A stretch of 61,438 nucleotides of DNA from a virus. The stretch spans positions 1-61,438 of IMG/VR virus record IMGVR_UViG_3300020595_001672. One strand, 5' to 3'. A program made the translations under genes and the position numbers. The notes below the pieces were generated by a model. That model saw only the letters and a list, made by a program, of their open reading frames with translations. It was not told the DNA's origin and did not search any database. Below are positions 32,558 to 41,223 of this stretch, piece by piece. The first letter of the stretch is position 1. Every line of letters begins with the position of its first letter.

Positions 32558-33006
32558 GTTGCCTCTTTCGTTGGTGTTATAGTGATGTCTTTAACTCTAT
32601 GAGGCTGATTAAGGACCCAATCTATTACAGACACACAATATTCGATGCTCATTTTGTTTTCGTCTACATGAGCAACCCTTGGGCTATCAAAATAGCCAAA
32701 ATTAACGCAGCAAGTATCGTAACCGTTGTCAAACAATTGACTGTTAGCATCTCTTAATGCTTTTTTATGTACACTGTAATCATATACAGCTTGATAAGGA
32801 TGAAAAATCCAATCACTAGCATAAGAGCCTATGTTAATGACACGTTTGCCTAGTTCAACAGCTTTGTACAGTAGATCAACTTGGGTGAATGCGTCGTGCT
32901 TACAGTTAATAAACACGTCGCATTCTTCTAAGCTACTACAGTTGCCGTATTTGTCAGCTAACGCTTTGCCAAGTCCACGTCTGGCACCAGTAATATAGTA
33001 CTTCAA
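32554..33006 (-). CDS. short-chain dehydrogenase-like protein, unusually short
   Basis: 150 residues from a TTG at 33006. The start is chosen because GGAGACTAAG just before it is a good ribosome site formed by the end of the polymerase gene; the longer open frame only shadows it. KYYITGARRGLGKALADKY is the NAD(P)-binding TGxxxGxG motif, and YDYSVHKKAL gives the YxxxK catalytic pair. Standard SDRs are about 250 residues, so the loops between the motifs are much reduced. It overlaps the cytidylyltransferase gene by four bases. Oxidation or reduction of a sugar or polyol is a likely role. Confidence 0.72.
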   Translation of the reverse strand: MKYYITGARRGLGKALADKYGNCSSLEECDVFINCKHDAFTQVDLLYKAVELGKRVINIGSYASDWIFHPYQAVYDYSVHKKALRDANSQLFDNGYDTCCVNFGYFDSPRVAHVDENKMSIEYCVSVIDWVLNQPHRVKDITITPTKEAT

Positions 33007-33007
33007 C

Positions 33008-35698
33008 TTAGTCTCCAAAGTTAAACAGATTGTTAAACGTATTAGTTTGCTTTGTATCTTGTAAAGGATAGTTAAGCACACCGATAAGGTTATCAATCTT
33101 GTTATCAATAATAGTTTCTGCCATTGCTTTTTCATCAAACGGCAGTTCGGTAAACCACCCGGGCAAGCGAAGCTCGTCAGTCGGGTAACCAATACTTGTA
33201 TAACCTAGCGGATTAGGCTTTAGCTTACACACAATAGTCTTCATACCGTCAACAATATCTTGTGAATACTTGTCACCGTGTACTCGTTTCAGTGTGTTCC
33301 AGTTTAGAGCTGCTCTAACGTGCCCGGGCATGTTTGCTTTACCTTGCTTTTCTTCAAGTGTTCTAAACTTATTTAGGTTATTCACACGCTTAGGTGTACC
33401 TTTTTCCCATGCTGGGCGTGACTCGAAGTCTTTTCTAAACGCAATGATAGAATCAATAATTTCTTGCTGTTCAGCACCTTCAAGTACTCGAGTCAAGATC
33501 TTCAGCAAGAATTCCTGCATATAAGGCGGAGTGTCAGCACGACGTAGATCCAATCCCATGGCTTTTACTTTGCCAGTTTTGCCGTCAACGTCTTTTCTGT
33601 TACCTTCATCGTCAATTACCAATGCTGCGTAACGCTTCTTAGTAATGTACAATCCGCTTTCTGCTACAATCTCTCGCCCAGCAGCAATAACGTCACTGCG
33701 TGAGCCGGGGCAATGGAACGCATCTAACATAAAGCTACCGAACGTTGAGTTTACTTGTTCAGCAATCTGATTGTACAGTGTAATTACGTTATCTTTACTC
33801 CAGGGGATTGTGCCTGCTTGGATTTCTTTTTCAAGTACAGGATAAGCTGAGAAGTAAACCGAGTCAGTATCGCCGTAAATTACAGTTTCGCCAACATGGT
33901 CATATTCGCCCGTAGTTACCTTATTCACCTCAGCACTCATATGCTTTACAATTTGACGGCCTGTAAGCGTAGTTGATTGACCGATGCGTTTATCAAAGAA
34001 CCTACAGCCGGGATTAAGAATAGCACCGTACAGTGAGTTAAGATTAATCTTCTTAACCAACTGTCGCTTGTCCCAGTATTCAATAGCGTCTTTGTCGCCT
34101 GCTTTAATAGCTTCTTTAAGCTTAGCTTGAAGCTCTTTACGCTCGGCGTACCAACGCTTAAGAATACCCGGAATAACAGCTTCAAACTCGTGTGTAAAGA
34201 TTGTACCGTTAGCACTAAGCATCCAAGGCATATTACTGTCAAAGACCAGCTTGTGTACTTCTGCTGCACTTAGTACATCCGAAGACCCGTCTTCCCAGTC
34301 TACAGTGACCATAAAGTCCTTGCGTTGTTCCATCACAGCTTCGTACTCTAACGAACCGAAGTGCCCTTCCCAAGCAGCAGCGAAGCTTTTCTTCTTTAGC
34401 GTAGTAGCTTCATGAATCATAGCATCTGTTTGCTCAGGCCGAAGCTGTCCGACAATACTTTCAGGCGCCATATTAAGTGATCTAATCACACTTGGATACA
34501 GCGAGTTCAAATCCATAGAACCGACCCACTTGTGTAAGCCCTTCTTTGGGTACGCAACATACGCACCAGCGGCGCCTGTAGTTTCGTGTTCTTTTCTGTT
34601 CGGCACCTGCATACCACGACGGTGCGCTTCGTTAACAATAGCTTGCTCTGTCACTGCTACTGCGCCCATAGTAGTTTGTAGTAGCACAGTGTTAGCGTGA
34701 GCAAGTTCGTTAGCAAGATCAATAAAACGTAGTTTCTTATCAAGTTTATCTAACAACGCAACGTCTTGTCGGTTGTATTCAATAAACTTTTCAAAGTCTT
34801 CGTTGTATAGTTGATCAAGTGTACCTTCGTATACTGTTTTGTTTTCGCCTACTTCGTATTCGCCAATAGCATCTAGTTTGTACGAATGTCGTTCTTCATA
34901 CGTGTACTTGCGATACAAGTTTAGATAGTCCATATGTACACGACCGATAGTGTCATACGTTTCGCTAAGTTTACCGAACTTTTCGTATTCACGACGCTTT
35001 GGCTTTTGATCCCAAAGACAGAATCTACGTGTGTCGTCTGCGCTAAGAACACGCTTAATACGATTAACAGTGTATGGAACATCATAACCCTCTGAGTTCC
35101 AACCACTGTGTACGTCAGCGTCTTCGATCAAATCCAAGAACATTTCAAGCATAGCACGCTCGCCGTTGCCTTGTTTGTCATTGTCAAACAGAATAACACT
35201 GCCGTCTGGCCAACGCTTGTTACACATTTCTTGTGCTTGTTCAAGTGAAAGGCCTTTTGGCGGAACAGCAACAGTTACAAGTGCGTCAGCCCATTGTAGA
35301 TATACCGTAATAGCTGTGATGGGCATGAACGGATTGTCAACTGGCGCAAATCCTCTTTCTGGATCAAAGTCCGTCTCAATATCCCAAAATGCTACGTTTA
35401 GTTTAGGTGAATCTTTACCAAGGTACTGTTCACTTAGACATTGGAAGATTGGGTTAGTATCACTTTCGAACAGTTTTCGATGTCGGTTAATTGAGATTTC
35501 TTTTTTAAACTCTTTAGTGTTCTTACACACAATACGAGTTAGGGGTTCTCCGTAAGTACTCTTGTACTTACCTTTCGGGTCAGCATAGTAGAAAGTGTAT
35601 TTGGCTTGGACATCTTTAAATACTCGCTTGCCGTTTACACGTTCTACAATGCGAATAGTATCAGCTTCGCGATCGAAGAATGCATCAACATACGACAT
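33008..35698 (-). CDS. 43: DNA polymerase, family B, gp43-like
   Basis: 896 residues, full length and unsplit. The exonuclease domain is shown by VAFWDIETDFDP near residue 110 and YNRQDVALLDKL near 310. The polymerase motifs are SMDLNSLYPSVIRSLN near 400 (motif A), KKINLNSLYGAILN near 560 (motif B) and IYGDTDSVYFSA near 610 (motif C). The C-terminus (NTFNNLFNFGD) fits a clamp-binding tail. It replicates the phage genome with gp45 and is placed two genes from it. Only two bases separate it from the dsbA-like stop side. Confidence 0.96.
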   Translation of the reverse strand: MSYVDAFFDREADTIRIVERVNGKRVFKDVQAKYTFYYADPKGKYKSTYGEPLTRIVCKNTKEFKKEISINRHRKLFESDTNPIFQCLSEQYLGKDSPKLNVAFWDIETDFDPERGFAPVDNPFMPITAITVYLQWADALVTVAVPPKGLSLEQAQEMCNKRWPDGSVILFDNDKQGNGERAMLEMFLDLIEDADVHSGWNSEGYDVPYTVNRIKRVLSADDTRRFCLWDQKPKRREYEKFGKLSETYDTIGRVHMDYLNLYRKYTYEERHSYKLDAIGEYEVGENKTVYEGTLDQLYNEDFEKFIEYNRQDVALLDKLDKKLRFIDLANELAHANTVLLQTTMGAVAVTEQAIVNEAHRRGMQVPNRKEHETTGAAGAYVAYPKKGLHKWVGSMDLNSLYPSVIRSLNMAPESIVGQLRPEQTDAMIHEATTLKKKSFAAAWEGHFGSLEYEAVMEQRKDFMVTVDWEDGSSDVLSAAEVHKLVFDSNMPWMLSANGTIFTHEFEAVIPGILKRWYAERKELQAKLKEAIKAGDKDAIEYWDKRQLVKKINLNSLYGAILNPGCRFFDKRIGQSTTLTGRQIVKHMSAEVNKVTTGEYDHVGETVIYGDTDSVYFSAYPVLEKEIQAGTIPWSKDNVITLYNQIAEQVNSTFGSFMLDAFHCPGSRSDVIAAGREIVAESGLYITKKRYAALVIDDEGNRKDVDGKTGKVKAMGLDLRRADTPPYMQEFLLKILTRVLEGAEQQEIIDSIIAFRKDFESRPAWEKGTPKRVNNLNKFRTLEEKQGKANMPGHVRAALNWNTLKRVHGDKYSQDIVDGMKTIVCKLKPNPLGYTSIGYPTDELRLPGWFTELPFDEKAMAETIIDNKIDNLIGVLNYPLQDTKQTNTFNNLFNFGD

Positions 35699-35701
35699 AT
35701 A

Positions 35702-35962
35702 TTATTTGTCCACTCCTACAGTAGTTACAATAGTTTCGAGATCTTCAAACTCGTCTTGATGCTTATCCCAGTCACGCTTAAATGCTACACGAATTGCTTT
35801 GTTAATTAGTGCAGGTTTAACGTCAAGTTCTTCTGCGATTGCTTTTACTGTATCTTTAAGACCTGCTTGTAGGTCTTCTACTTCTTGAAGAACTGTTACG
35901 CCTTCTTGTACAATACGCTCAAGCTTGCCTTTTTCGTCAGTTCCGTAGACTCTATCACTCAT
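35702..35962 (-). CDS. dsbA: DsbA-like double-stranded DNA-binding protein
   Basis: 86 residues, the size of T4 DsbA. The helical end ELDVKPALINKAIRVAFKRDWDKHQDEFEDLETIVTTV resembles the T4 protein's LGVDGKMFNRLLALYHKDNRDVFEAE region in style. T4 DsbA binds DNA near late promoters. The N-terminus is a coiled helix. It sits directly before the polymerase gene with its own promoter. The match is by pattern and size, so the name is tentative. Confidence 0.6.
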   Translation of the reverse strand: MSDRVYGTDEKGKLERIVQEGVTVLQEVEDLQAGLKDTVKAIAEELDVKPALINKAIRVAFKRDWDKHQDEFEDLETIVTTVGVDK

Positions 35963-35986
35963 AAATATACTCCTAAATTATATGTA

Positions 35987-36015
35987 ATTATAGTTTATAA
36001 TGACACGGAAGTCAA
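35987..36015 (-). promoter_or_regulatory. sigma70-type promoter of dsbA and gene 43
   Basis: TTGACT, a 17-base spacer and TATAAT on the minus strand, 25 bases before ATG 35962. Confidence 0.8.
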
Positions 36016-36018
36016 GTG

Positions 36019-36627
36019 TTATTTTACAAAGGCACCGATTCTGCCGTGTACATCTGGGTATTGTATATATCTATATCCCTCAGGCGGTGTAGTATTCTCG
36101 CCTTCCCAGACTGGGATAAATTCTTCAGTAGCGTAGTCAAAGTCTTCGTTTCTACGAAAGTGTACTTCGATTAGTTTGCCGTTGATGTATTCACAATTAA
36201 GATATTCTTCGTTAAACTGTGTTAGTATATCAGGTAATGGAAATTCATCATCGACACGATGCCATTTTGTCCACTGTGTAAACGTGTTATCTGGTTTAGT
36301 GCCTTCGACTGCTAACACTTGTACGCCGTGTTTGTAGTCTACGCTTACGTGCCTGCCTTCGAACCATTCGCACCAAAAGAAGCCAATTGGTAAGTGTGTT
36401 GTATCTTGTTCTAAGTACTCTTTAGTAGCACCTAGGCCTAATCCAAGTGCGTTAACACAAGGACGTACAATATAATAACCCGGAGCAGGAACATCTATTC
36501 CTGTAGGCCCGCATGTATAACCTAATTTTCTTGAAAGTATAAGTTTGTCAAATACCCATAAATGATCCGCACTAGTGCGCTGCCACACAAAGTCTTCTTC
36601 AGTGTCGTCTAGTATAGGGTTTTTCAT
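36019..36627 (-). CDS. unrecognised 202-residue protein, possibly ATP-grasp-like
   Basis: GIDVPAPGYYIVRPCVNALGLGLGA near residue 45 resembles the lysine- and glycine-rich nucleotide-binding strands of ATP-grasp enzymes. CEYINGKLIEVHFRRNEDFDY near residue 150 resembles the metal-binding Glu/Asn strand. A full domain would be longer, so this is weak. It shares one base with the next gene. The function is unknown. Confidence 0.6.
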   Translation of the reverse strand: MKNPILDDTEEDFVWQRTSADHLWVFDKLILSRKLGYTCGPTGIDVPAPGYYIVRPCVNALGLGLGATKEYLEQDTTHLPIGFFWCEWFEGRHVSVDYKHGVQVLAVEGTKPDNTFTQWTKWHRVDDEFPLPDILTQFNEEYLNCEYINGKLIEVHFRRNEDFDYATEEFIPVWEGENTTPPEGYRYIQYPDVHGRIGAFVK

Positions 36628-37067
36628 TAATCCTTGCGTAAGGCTCGAATCATGTCGTGTAGCCTACCGCGATATTTTGGGCTTATTAGTAGCGTACTAA
36701 ACAGCTCTACATACGGCTTTAGGGCTAGTTGCTGCTCGTCGCTTAGCTCGTTGCCTTGCGTCGCAAGCGCTAACGCTTGAGCAGCTTGTATGTGACTTGG
36801 AGTTTCGTCGCCTAAGTTGGTTTGTCTTAACGCACTTACGTAATCACGAGTACTGTATTCTTCAGCGACGATCTTGTTTTTCATAAGATCGTCATGATTC
36901 TTTTCAGCATAGTCTTTTGCTTTTTTAGCAGAATAAAACACTTTTACAATATCTCCGGCTTCGTTGTATACAGCCCAGAAGTTTTTGCCGTTGTCGTCTT
37001 TATCTTTAACAACATGATTGTTAGTATCGTGACCGTATTTTTTATCAAAAACTTCTCTTAAATGCAT
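36627..37067 (-). CDS. unrecognised 146-residue protein
   Basis: It begins MHLREVFDKKYGHDTNNHVVKDKDDNGKNFWAVYNEAGDIVKVFYSAKKAKDYAEKNHDD, a small domain with a YSAKKAKDYA helix. LSPKYRGRL-like ISPKYRGRLHDMIRALRKD is at the end. It sits between the structural run and the replication genes. No known family. Confidence 0.65.
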   Translation of the reverse strand: MHLREVFDKKYGHDTNNHVVKDKDDNGKNFWAVYNEAGDIVKVFYSAKKAKDYAEKNHDDLMKNKIVAEEYSTRDYVSALRQTNLGDETPSHIQAAQALALATQGNELSDEQQLALKPYVELFSTLLISPKYRGRLHDMIRALRKD

Positions 37068-37069
37068 TG

Positions 37070-38545
37070 CTAGATCTTTTTACACTTGTTTACACGCTTG
37101 CCTTTATTACGACCAGTGCCCGGCTTTGTTCCTACTTTTTTGTGTCCCGGCCAACACTTTTCTGGTACCTTAGCTTCGTCTGTTTTGTTTTTTTTAGCGT
37201 CCTTAGCAGCCTTCTTCATTGGCTCTTCTTTATCACCGTCGCCGTCTAGATCAGCAAAGTCTGGCTTTGCTGCTTCGCCGATGCCTGCTGCTTGACTATG
37301 GTCGCCAAACGCTAGATCGTCGTGTGCTTCGGAGTAAGCATGTAGCATAGCAATAAGTGACTTATAAGTACCACTGTTAGCATCTAGTAAACGAGCAGCT
37401 TGATCTGGCTCGCCACGGTCTAATAATTGTACTACATTAGTTAAGCGATCTTTGATGCGTTGTTCGAGTTGATCCATACGATATACGCCCATGCCTTTTA
37501 CTAATACTTCAGAGCGAGTGGGATCTTCGTCGTGGTGTGTAATTTCGCCATACTGTCCTTCGGCAATAATCTTACGCTCGAAGTCTGCTTTTAGTACAAC
37601 TAGGTCTTTCTGGTGCATTTCTGCTAATTCAAATGCCTTTGGACTCATATTAGCACGACCAATTTTGCCTTCTTGGAAAAGGATAGCTTTATTAAGTTGA
37701 CTTAGCATAGCTTCGTTAGCAGACTTTTTCTTCTTGTCTTTTAGTGCTTTCTTCATTGGCTCTTTTTTATCACCGTCACCGTCAAAATCTAAGTAATCAG
37801 GCTTCTTGCCTTCTTCTACATTGTTTTTAGCTTTTTGTGCTTGGTCAGTGCCAATTACTAGTATGCTGCCAAAAATACCGACCATAAGAACTTTAAGTAA
37901 CTCTTCTTCTTGTATTTTATTTCTAAGCTTGCTGAGGTCTCTAATCATTTTATCAGTGTCTCTACGTAGTATTTTTAGGTCTTGAGCACTATGACCGCTG
38001 GTGTTAGAAACAGACCGCCCTCGGTCAACAGCTCTATCAACTAGCTCTTCTACGCCCTCAAAGCTAATGCCTGCCTTGCTGAGAATTCTTTTAACTTTTT
38101 GTGTGTTATTAGCCATTTCGACTTGTAAAGCAGCAGCACTTTTGTATGCTTGAGCAGCCTTGCCGCTAAGTTGAGCGGTCTTAATACCGTGGTCAGCAGC
38201 TTTAGCAACGTTGTTAGTGGTCTGCCAGACATCTGTGACGACGTCCTTGGCTGCCTTGGCTAATCTTAACGGATTCTCTTCTAGCTGTTCAGACTCGTTT
38301 ACGTTTACATCGTAATCCATACTGTGATACACAGAACCCAAGTAGTCAGCAGCTTTAGTAATCTTGCTTTGCTGCCATCCTTCGATGCCTTCTGCTTCAC
38401 TTACGCTTTTAAGCATATCGTGCAGTTCGATAGCATACTTTGCTATTTTGTAAAGATCACTGCGTGCCATTTGTACTTCGTGATCCATTTCTGCTTTATA
38501 AGCCATGTCACCTAGGTGACCTTCTTGAACTTTTTTACGAGCCAT
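37070..38545 (-). CDS. long modular phage protein with two DGDGD repeats
   Basis: 491 residues. The N-terminal half is helical (AKAAKDVVTDVWQTTNNVAKAADHG..., MLSKAGISFEGVEELVDRAVDR region). Near residue 250 is KPDYLDFDGDGDKKEPMKKALKD, and near 440 KPDFADLDGDGDKEEPMKKAAKD, a duplicated EF-hand- or dockerin-like acidic loop with a following helix. The C-terminus VPEKCWPGHKKVGTKPGTGRNKGKRVNKCKKI is very basic with two Cys. A hydrophobic stretch at about 215-235 may be membrane or core. It has a late promoter, so a virion or assembly role is likely. Confidence 0.75.
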   Translation of the reverse strand: MARKKVQEGHLGDMAYKAEMDHEVQMARSDLYKIAKYAIELHDMLKSVSEAEGIEGWQQSKITKAADYLGSVYHSMDYDVNVNESEQLEENPLRLAKAAKDVVTDVWQTTNNVAKAADHGIKTAQLSGKAAQAYKSAAALQVEMANNTQKVKRILSKAGISFEGVEELVDRAVDRGRSVSNTSGHSAQDLKILRRDTDKMIRDLSKLRNKIQEEELLKVLMVGIFGSILVIGTDQAQKAKNNVEEGKKPDYLDFDGDGDKKEPMKKALKDKKKKSANEAMLSQLNKAILFQEGKIGRANMSPKAFELAEMHQKDLVVLKADFERKIIAEGQYGEITHHDEDPTRSEVLVKGMGVYRMDQLEQRIKDRLTNVVQLLDRGEPDQAARLLDANSGTYKSLIAMLHAYSEAHDDLAFGDHSQAAGIGEAAKPDFADLDGDGDKEEPMKKAAKDAKKNKTDEAKVPEKCWPGHKKVGTKPGTGRNKGKRVNKCKKI

Positions 38546-38568
38546 TGGTAATTCCTTAATTGTTACTG

Positions 38569-38576
38569 TATTTATC
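38569..38576 (-). promoter_or_regulatory. T4-type late promoter
   Basis: GATAAATA followed by CAGTAACA on the minus strand, 24 bases before ATG 38545. It overlaps the stop of the upstream gene. Confidence 0.62.
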
Positions 38577-38787
38577 TCTTTATAGGTTTGCCGCCCATGA
38601 TATTGTTTGGCATATCTAGAGCATTTTTAACTGTACCGTCGGGCTTAGTAGCTTGTGGTGCTACTGGCGCTCCGTTTTTTGTCTTCTTAGGCTTAGCACG
38701 AGCTGCTATTGGGTTTGCTAAAGGTACTATTGCGCCTGCGCTTGTGCCACCTACAGTAGCAGTTTCGATTATTTCTTTTATTCTCAT
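38572..38787 (-). CDS. small Ala/Pro-rich protein
   Basis: 71 residues from ATG 38787, which has GGAGAATAAA before it; the open frame runs further up but only over the acyl carrier protein. It begins MRIKEIIETATVGGTSAGAIVPLANPIAARAKPKKTKNGAP and is low in complexity. MRIKEII-type starts recur in the genes at 40484 and 39025 (MKIRDIAES, MRFREITEA), suggesting a shared N-terminal tag. Confidence 0.62.
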   Translation of the reverse strand: MRIKEIIETATVGGTSAGAIVPLANPIAARAKPKKTKNGAPVAPQATKPDGTVKNALDMPNNIMGGKPIKR

Positions 38788-38788
38788 T

Positions 38789-39028
38789 TTATTCTCCGAT
38801 CGCTTCGGTGACATAACGAATAGTATCACCAACGGTTATAATACCTTCGGCATTATCGTCGTCTATGCTAATGTCGAACGCTTCTTCAAGTGCTATTACA
38901 AGCTCAACAGTACTTAAACTATCAGCACCTAAGTCGTCTACAAAGCTGGCAGCTTCTGTTAAATTTTCTACGTCTTGATTTAACGCCTCTGCTATTACTT
39001 GTTTAATTTTAGTTATAGTATCGCTCAT
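38789..39028 (-). CDS. acpP: acyl carrier protein
   Basis: 79 residues from ATG 39028, which has a GGAGGAAG ribosome site and an ATGA overlap with the preceding gene; an in-frame longer start is less likely. FVDDLGADSLSTVELVIALEEAFDISI is the canonical acyl carrier motif with the Ser for 4'-phosphopantetheine attachment. It matches bacterial fatty-acid acyl carrier proteins in length and pattern. It lies in a late structural region. A plus-strand desaturase is encoded at 7950, but the two are far apart, so a link is only a possibility. Confidence 0.93.
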   Translation of the reverse strand: MSDTITKIKQVIAEALNQDVENLTEAASFVDDLGADSLSTVELVIALEEAFDISIDDDNAEGIITVGDTIRYVTEAIGE

Positions 39029-40494
39029 TTTTTCTTCCTCCCAGATTTCATATTTAGGCACCACTGATACATTTTACCACGTTCGCCTGAGTATTTTTTT
39101 GCTCTTTTGCGTAGATCAGTTACTGAACCACTACAACTTGCTCCTGAACGCTTTACACGCCCGGGTCTGCTTTTGCCTTTTTTCTTACCGTCGGCAAAAT
39201 TTTCATCAATAGGCTGATACATTTTAGTATTAGGATCCCAACGAAGCCCGTTTTGATCAGGCATAATATCTGTTTCAGCATCACGTATATCGAACTGCTG
39301 ACTAATTTCAGCGTCTCGTTCTTTTTTAATGGCATCTTTCTCTTTTTGTACAGCTCTGTATGCCATTTGTTTTATCTTTTCGTCACTGCGGTTAGAATGC
39401 TTAGAGTTTTTTCTAAGTCTGTTAAACACAGCAGCAACAGCGTCGTCGAATCCCATGCTTTTTACAATTTGCCTAATTATAGAACCAGCTTCGGTAAGTT
39501 TTTTATCACCGCATTTACAAACAGCTTCGCCTGTTACAGGACAAGGACCTTTTGCTTCATTGGTCATAACAGCCTTAGCTACATTTAGTGCTTGTTCCCC
39601 GTCGGGGTGATGCGGATTTACACTAACAGTTTCACCAGCAAACAGTGCGCCAAGGTCAACTGCTTTGCCTAACCCGTCTAATACTTGATGTAAGCGGTCA
39701 TGCTGGTTATAGTTTCCAGACTCGTATCCTTTTTCGCCACGTAATTCTACTCTGTGCTTGTCTTTGTTGTCTACCATGTGTAGTACATAAATATCATTAC
39801 GCTTATCACGCTCTAGTTTTACAAGTACCGACTCTGCTAAACCTAGATTAAACAGTGTATTAGGGTTTGAATTCTTAGCAGCTTTGTTGTTTAGTGGCTT
39901 AGGCTTGCCGTCTTTGTTCATAGGGAACAATTTAGCAGTTTCTTTCTTATCCTGCCCGGGTCTGCTTTTGCCTTTTTTCTTACCATCGGCAACGTTTTCT
40001 TCTAAATCTGGATTATCTTCTAAGTCGTCCCAATGACTACCATCACGTGGCACTGGTTTAGGGTTAGTTAGTTTGAAAAATTCGGTGCTACGATTTGCCG
40101 TAGTACTTTGTTCTAACTTCCAATTTAGTTGGCTAGCAAGTTTTTTAGCAAATCTAGCATACAGTTTTGCTCTACCATCACTAGCATGTTCATCTCTGTT
40201 AGCATCAAAGTCAAAACTTTCTACGTGTTCGATGCCCACTGTGTTGATCCACTCTGTCATCATTGCTACTACAGTAGCAAACACTCTAAACTCATCGCCT
40301 GCATCTGTTTTGCCCATGCTCTTACCAACTGCAAAATCAATAGTAAATTGGTCATAGTTATCATCTTGGAAATCCATTCTTAACACACCGTTTGGCGTTT
40401 CTGCTGTTGCTGCAAAATTATGCGATGGACCTGGACCTTGTAAATTAAACGGATAAGGATTATCTAGTGCTTCTGTAATTTCTCTAAATCTCAT
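39025..40494 (-). CDS. modular phage protein with ADGKKKGKSRPG linkers
   Basis: 489 residues. An N-terminal domain of about 150 residues (MRFREITEALDNPYPF...) is followed by ENVADGKKKGKSRPG. Next comes a segment (NTLFNLGLAESVLVKLERDKRNDIYVLHMVDNKDKHRVELRGEKGYESGNYNQHDRLHQVLDGLGKA) that is repeated in the gene at 40484. After a Cys pair (CPVTGEAVCKCG) and a long charged helix comes a second ENFADGKKKGKSRPG. The end (SGASCSGSVTDLRKRAKKYSGERGKMYQWCLNMKSGRKKK) is a basic module with Cys, as found on several T4-like marine phage proteins. Possibly a core, scaffold or injected virion protein. Confidence 0.72.
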   Translation of the reverse strand: MRFREITEALDNPYPFNLQGPGPSHNFAATAETPNGVLRMDFQDDNYDQFTIDFAVGKSMGKTDAGDEFRVFATVVAMMTEWINTVGIEHVESFDFDANRDEHASDGRAKLYARFAKKLASQLNWKLEQSTTANRSTEFFKLTNPKPVPRDGSHWDDLEDNPDLEENVADGKKKGKSRPGQDKKETAKLFPMNKDGKPKPLNNKAAKNSNPNTLFNLGLAESVLVKLERDKRNDIYVLHMVDNKDKHRVELRGEKGYESGNYNQHDRLHQVLDGLGKAVDLGALFAGETVSVNPHHPDGEQALNVAKAVMTNEAKGPCPVTGEAVCKCGDKKLTEAGSIIRQIVKSMGFDDAVAAVFNRLRKNSKHSNRSDEKIKQMAYRAVQKEKDAIKKERDAEISQQFDIRDAETDIMPDQNGLRWDPNTKMYQPIDENFADGKKKGKSRPGRVKRSGASCSGSVTDLRKRAKKYSGERGKMYQWCLNMKSGRKKK

Positions 40495-41020
40495 CTAAAT
40501 TATGCCCTCCTTCGATAAGAGCCCGTTCGTATGCTGTGTATCTTTTTTGCTCGGTTTGTAATACATCTCTAGCTGTGCGTATTGCTCTAGTGCCTTGTGG
40601 ATGGTTTGGATTGATATGAACTATATCACCATTCATTAAGTCGCTTATGTTTGCTGCTTTTCCTACACGGTCTAAAACTTGATGAAGTTTATCTCTTGAA
40701 TCATAGCCGTCGCTTTCGTAGCCTTTTTTGCCACGTACTTCAATACGTTGCGTGTCTTTGGTATCCATGATATGTAGTACATCTATGTCTTTGTCACGTT
40801 CTAAACGTAGTTTGATGCCTTCTGTAAGTCCTAAGTTGAATAATACGTTTGTGCTTTTGCCTTTTACTTTAGTGCTTAATGTAGGAGGACGTCCATCTTT
40901 GTCTACTTTGTTTCCAAACTTACCTGCTTCGATACTGGTTTGATTCACACCTACGTCTGGCGTTGTGTTAACACCTTTTACAATTCTACCTACGCTTTCG
41001 GCAATATCTCTAATCTTCAT
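40484..41020 (-). CDS. modular phage protein, partial paralogue of the 39025 product
   Basis: 178 residues from ATG 41020, with GGAG before it and an ATGA overlap upstream. Residues about 60-150 (NVLFNLGLTEGIKLRLERDKDIDVLHIMDTKDTQRIEVRGKKGYESDGYDSRDKLHQVLDRVGKA) match the middle of the next protein, with the same order of motifs. So one module has been duplicated or shared between neighbours. Function unknown; the structural region suggests a virion part. Confidence 0.72.
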   Translation of the reverse strand: MKIRDIAESVGRIVKGVNTTPDVGVNQTSIEAGKFGNKVDKDGRPPTLSTKVKGKSTNVLFNLGLTEGIKLRLERDKDIDVLHIMDTKDTQRIEVRGKKGYESDGYDSRDKLHQVLDRVGKAANISDLMNGDIVHINPNHPQGTRAIRTARDVLQTEQKRYTAYERALIEGGHNLDEI

Positions 41021-41223
41021 TTTGGGTACTCCTGGCCTTTCCAATAAGGACGACTAAACCATAGCTTAAACCATTCGTCAGTGCCCGGCTGTATATTATT
41101 CTCACGTTCTATTTGGCGTTTTTCTGTACCTGTCACGCTTATGTTAGAACCTTCATAAGCTGAGTATCCTTTGAATTCGTTTATGCCTGCTAGTCTGCGG
41201 ATATCATCAAGTTCATCGGTCAT
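41017..41223 (-). CDS. unrecognised 68-residue protein
   Basis: It begins MTDELDDIRRLAGINEFKGYSAYEGSNISVTGTEKRQIERENNIQPGTDEWFKLWFSRPYW, starting with an acidic helix and an LAGIN motif. It overlaps both neighbours by 4 to 11 bases. Confidence 0.65.
   Translation of the reverse strand: MTDELDDIRRLAGINEFKGYSAYEGSNISVTGTEKRQIERENNIQPGTDEWFKLWFSRPYWKGQEYPK

Noticed and set aside
32554-33192. Longer SDR frame starting inside the polymerase gene
   Set aside because: The first 62 residues only shadow gene 43. TTG 33006 has a good ribosome site and the SDR motif starts there.
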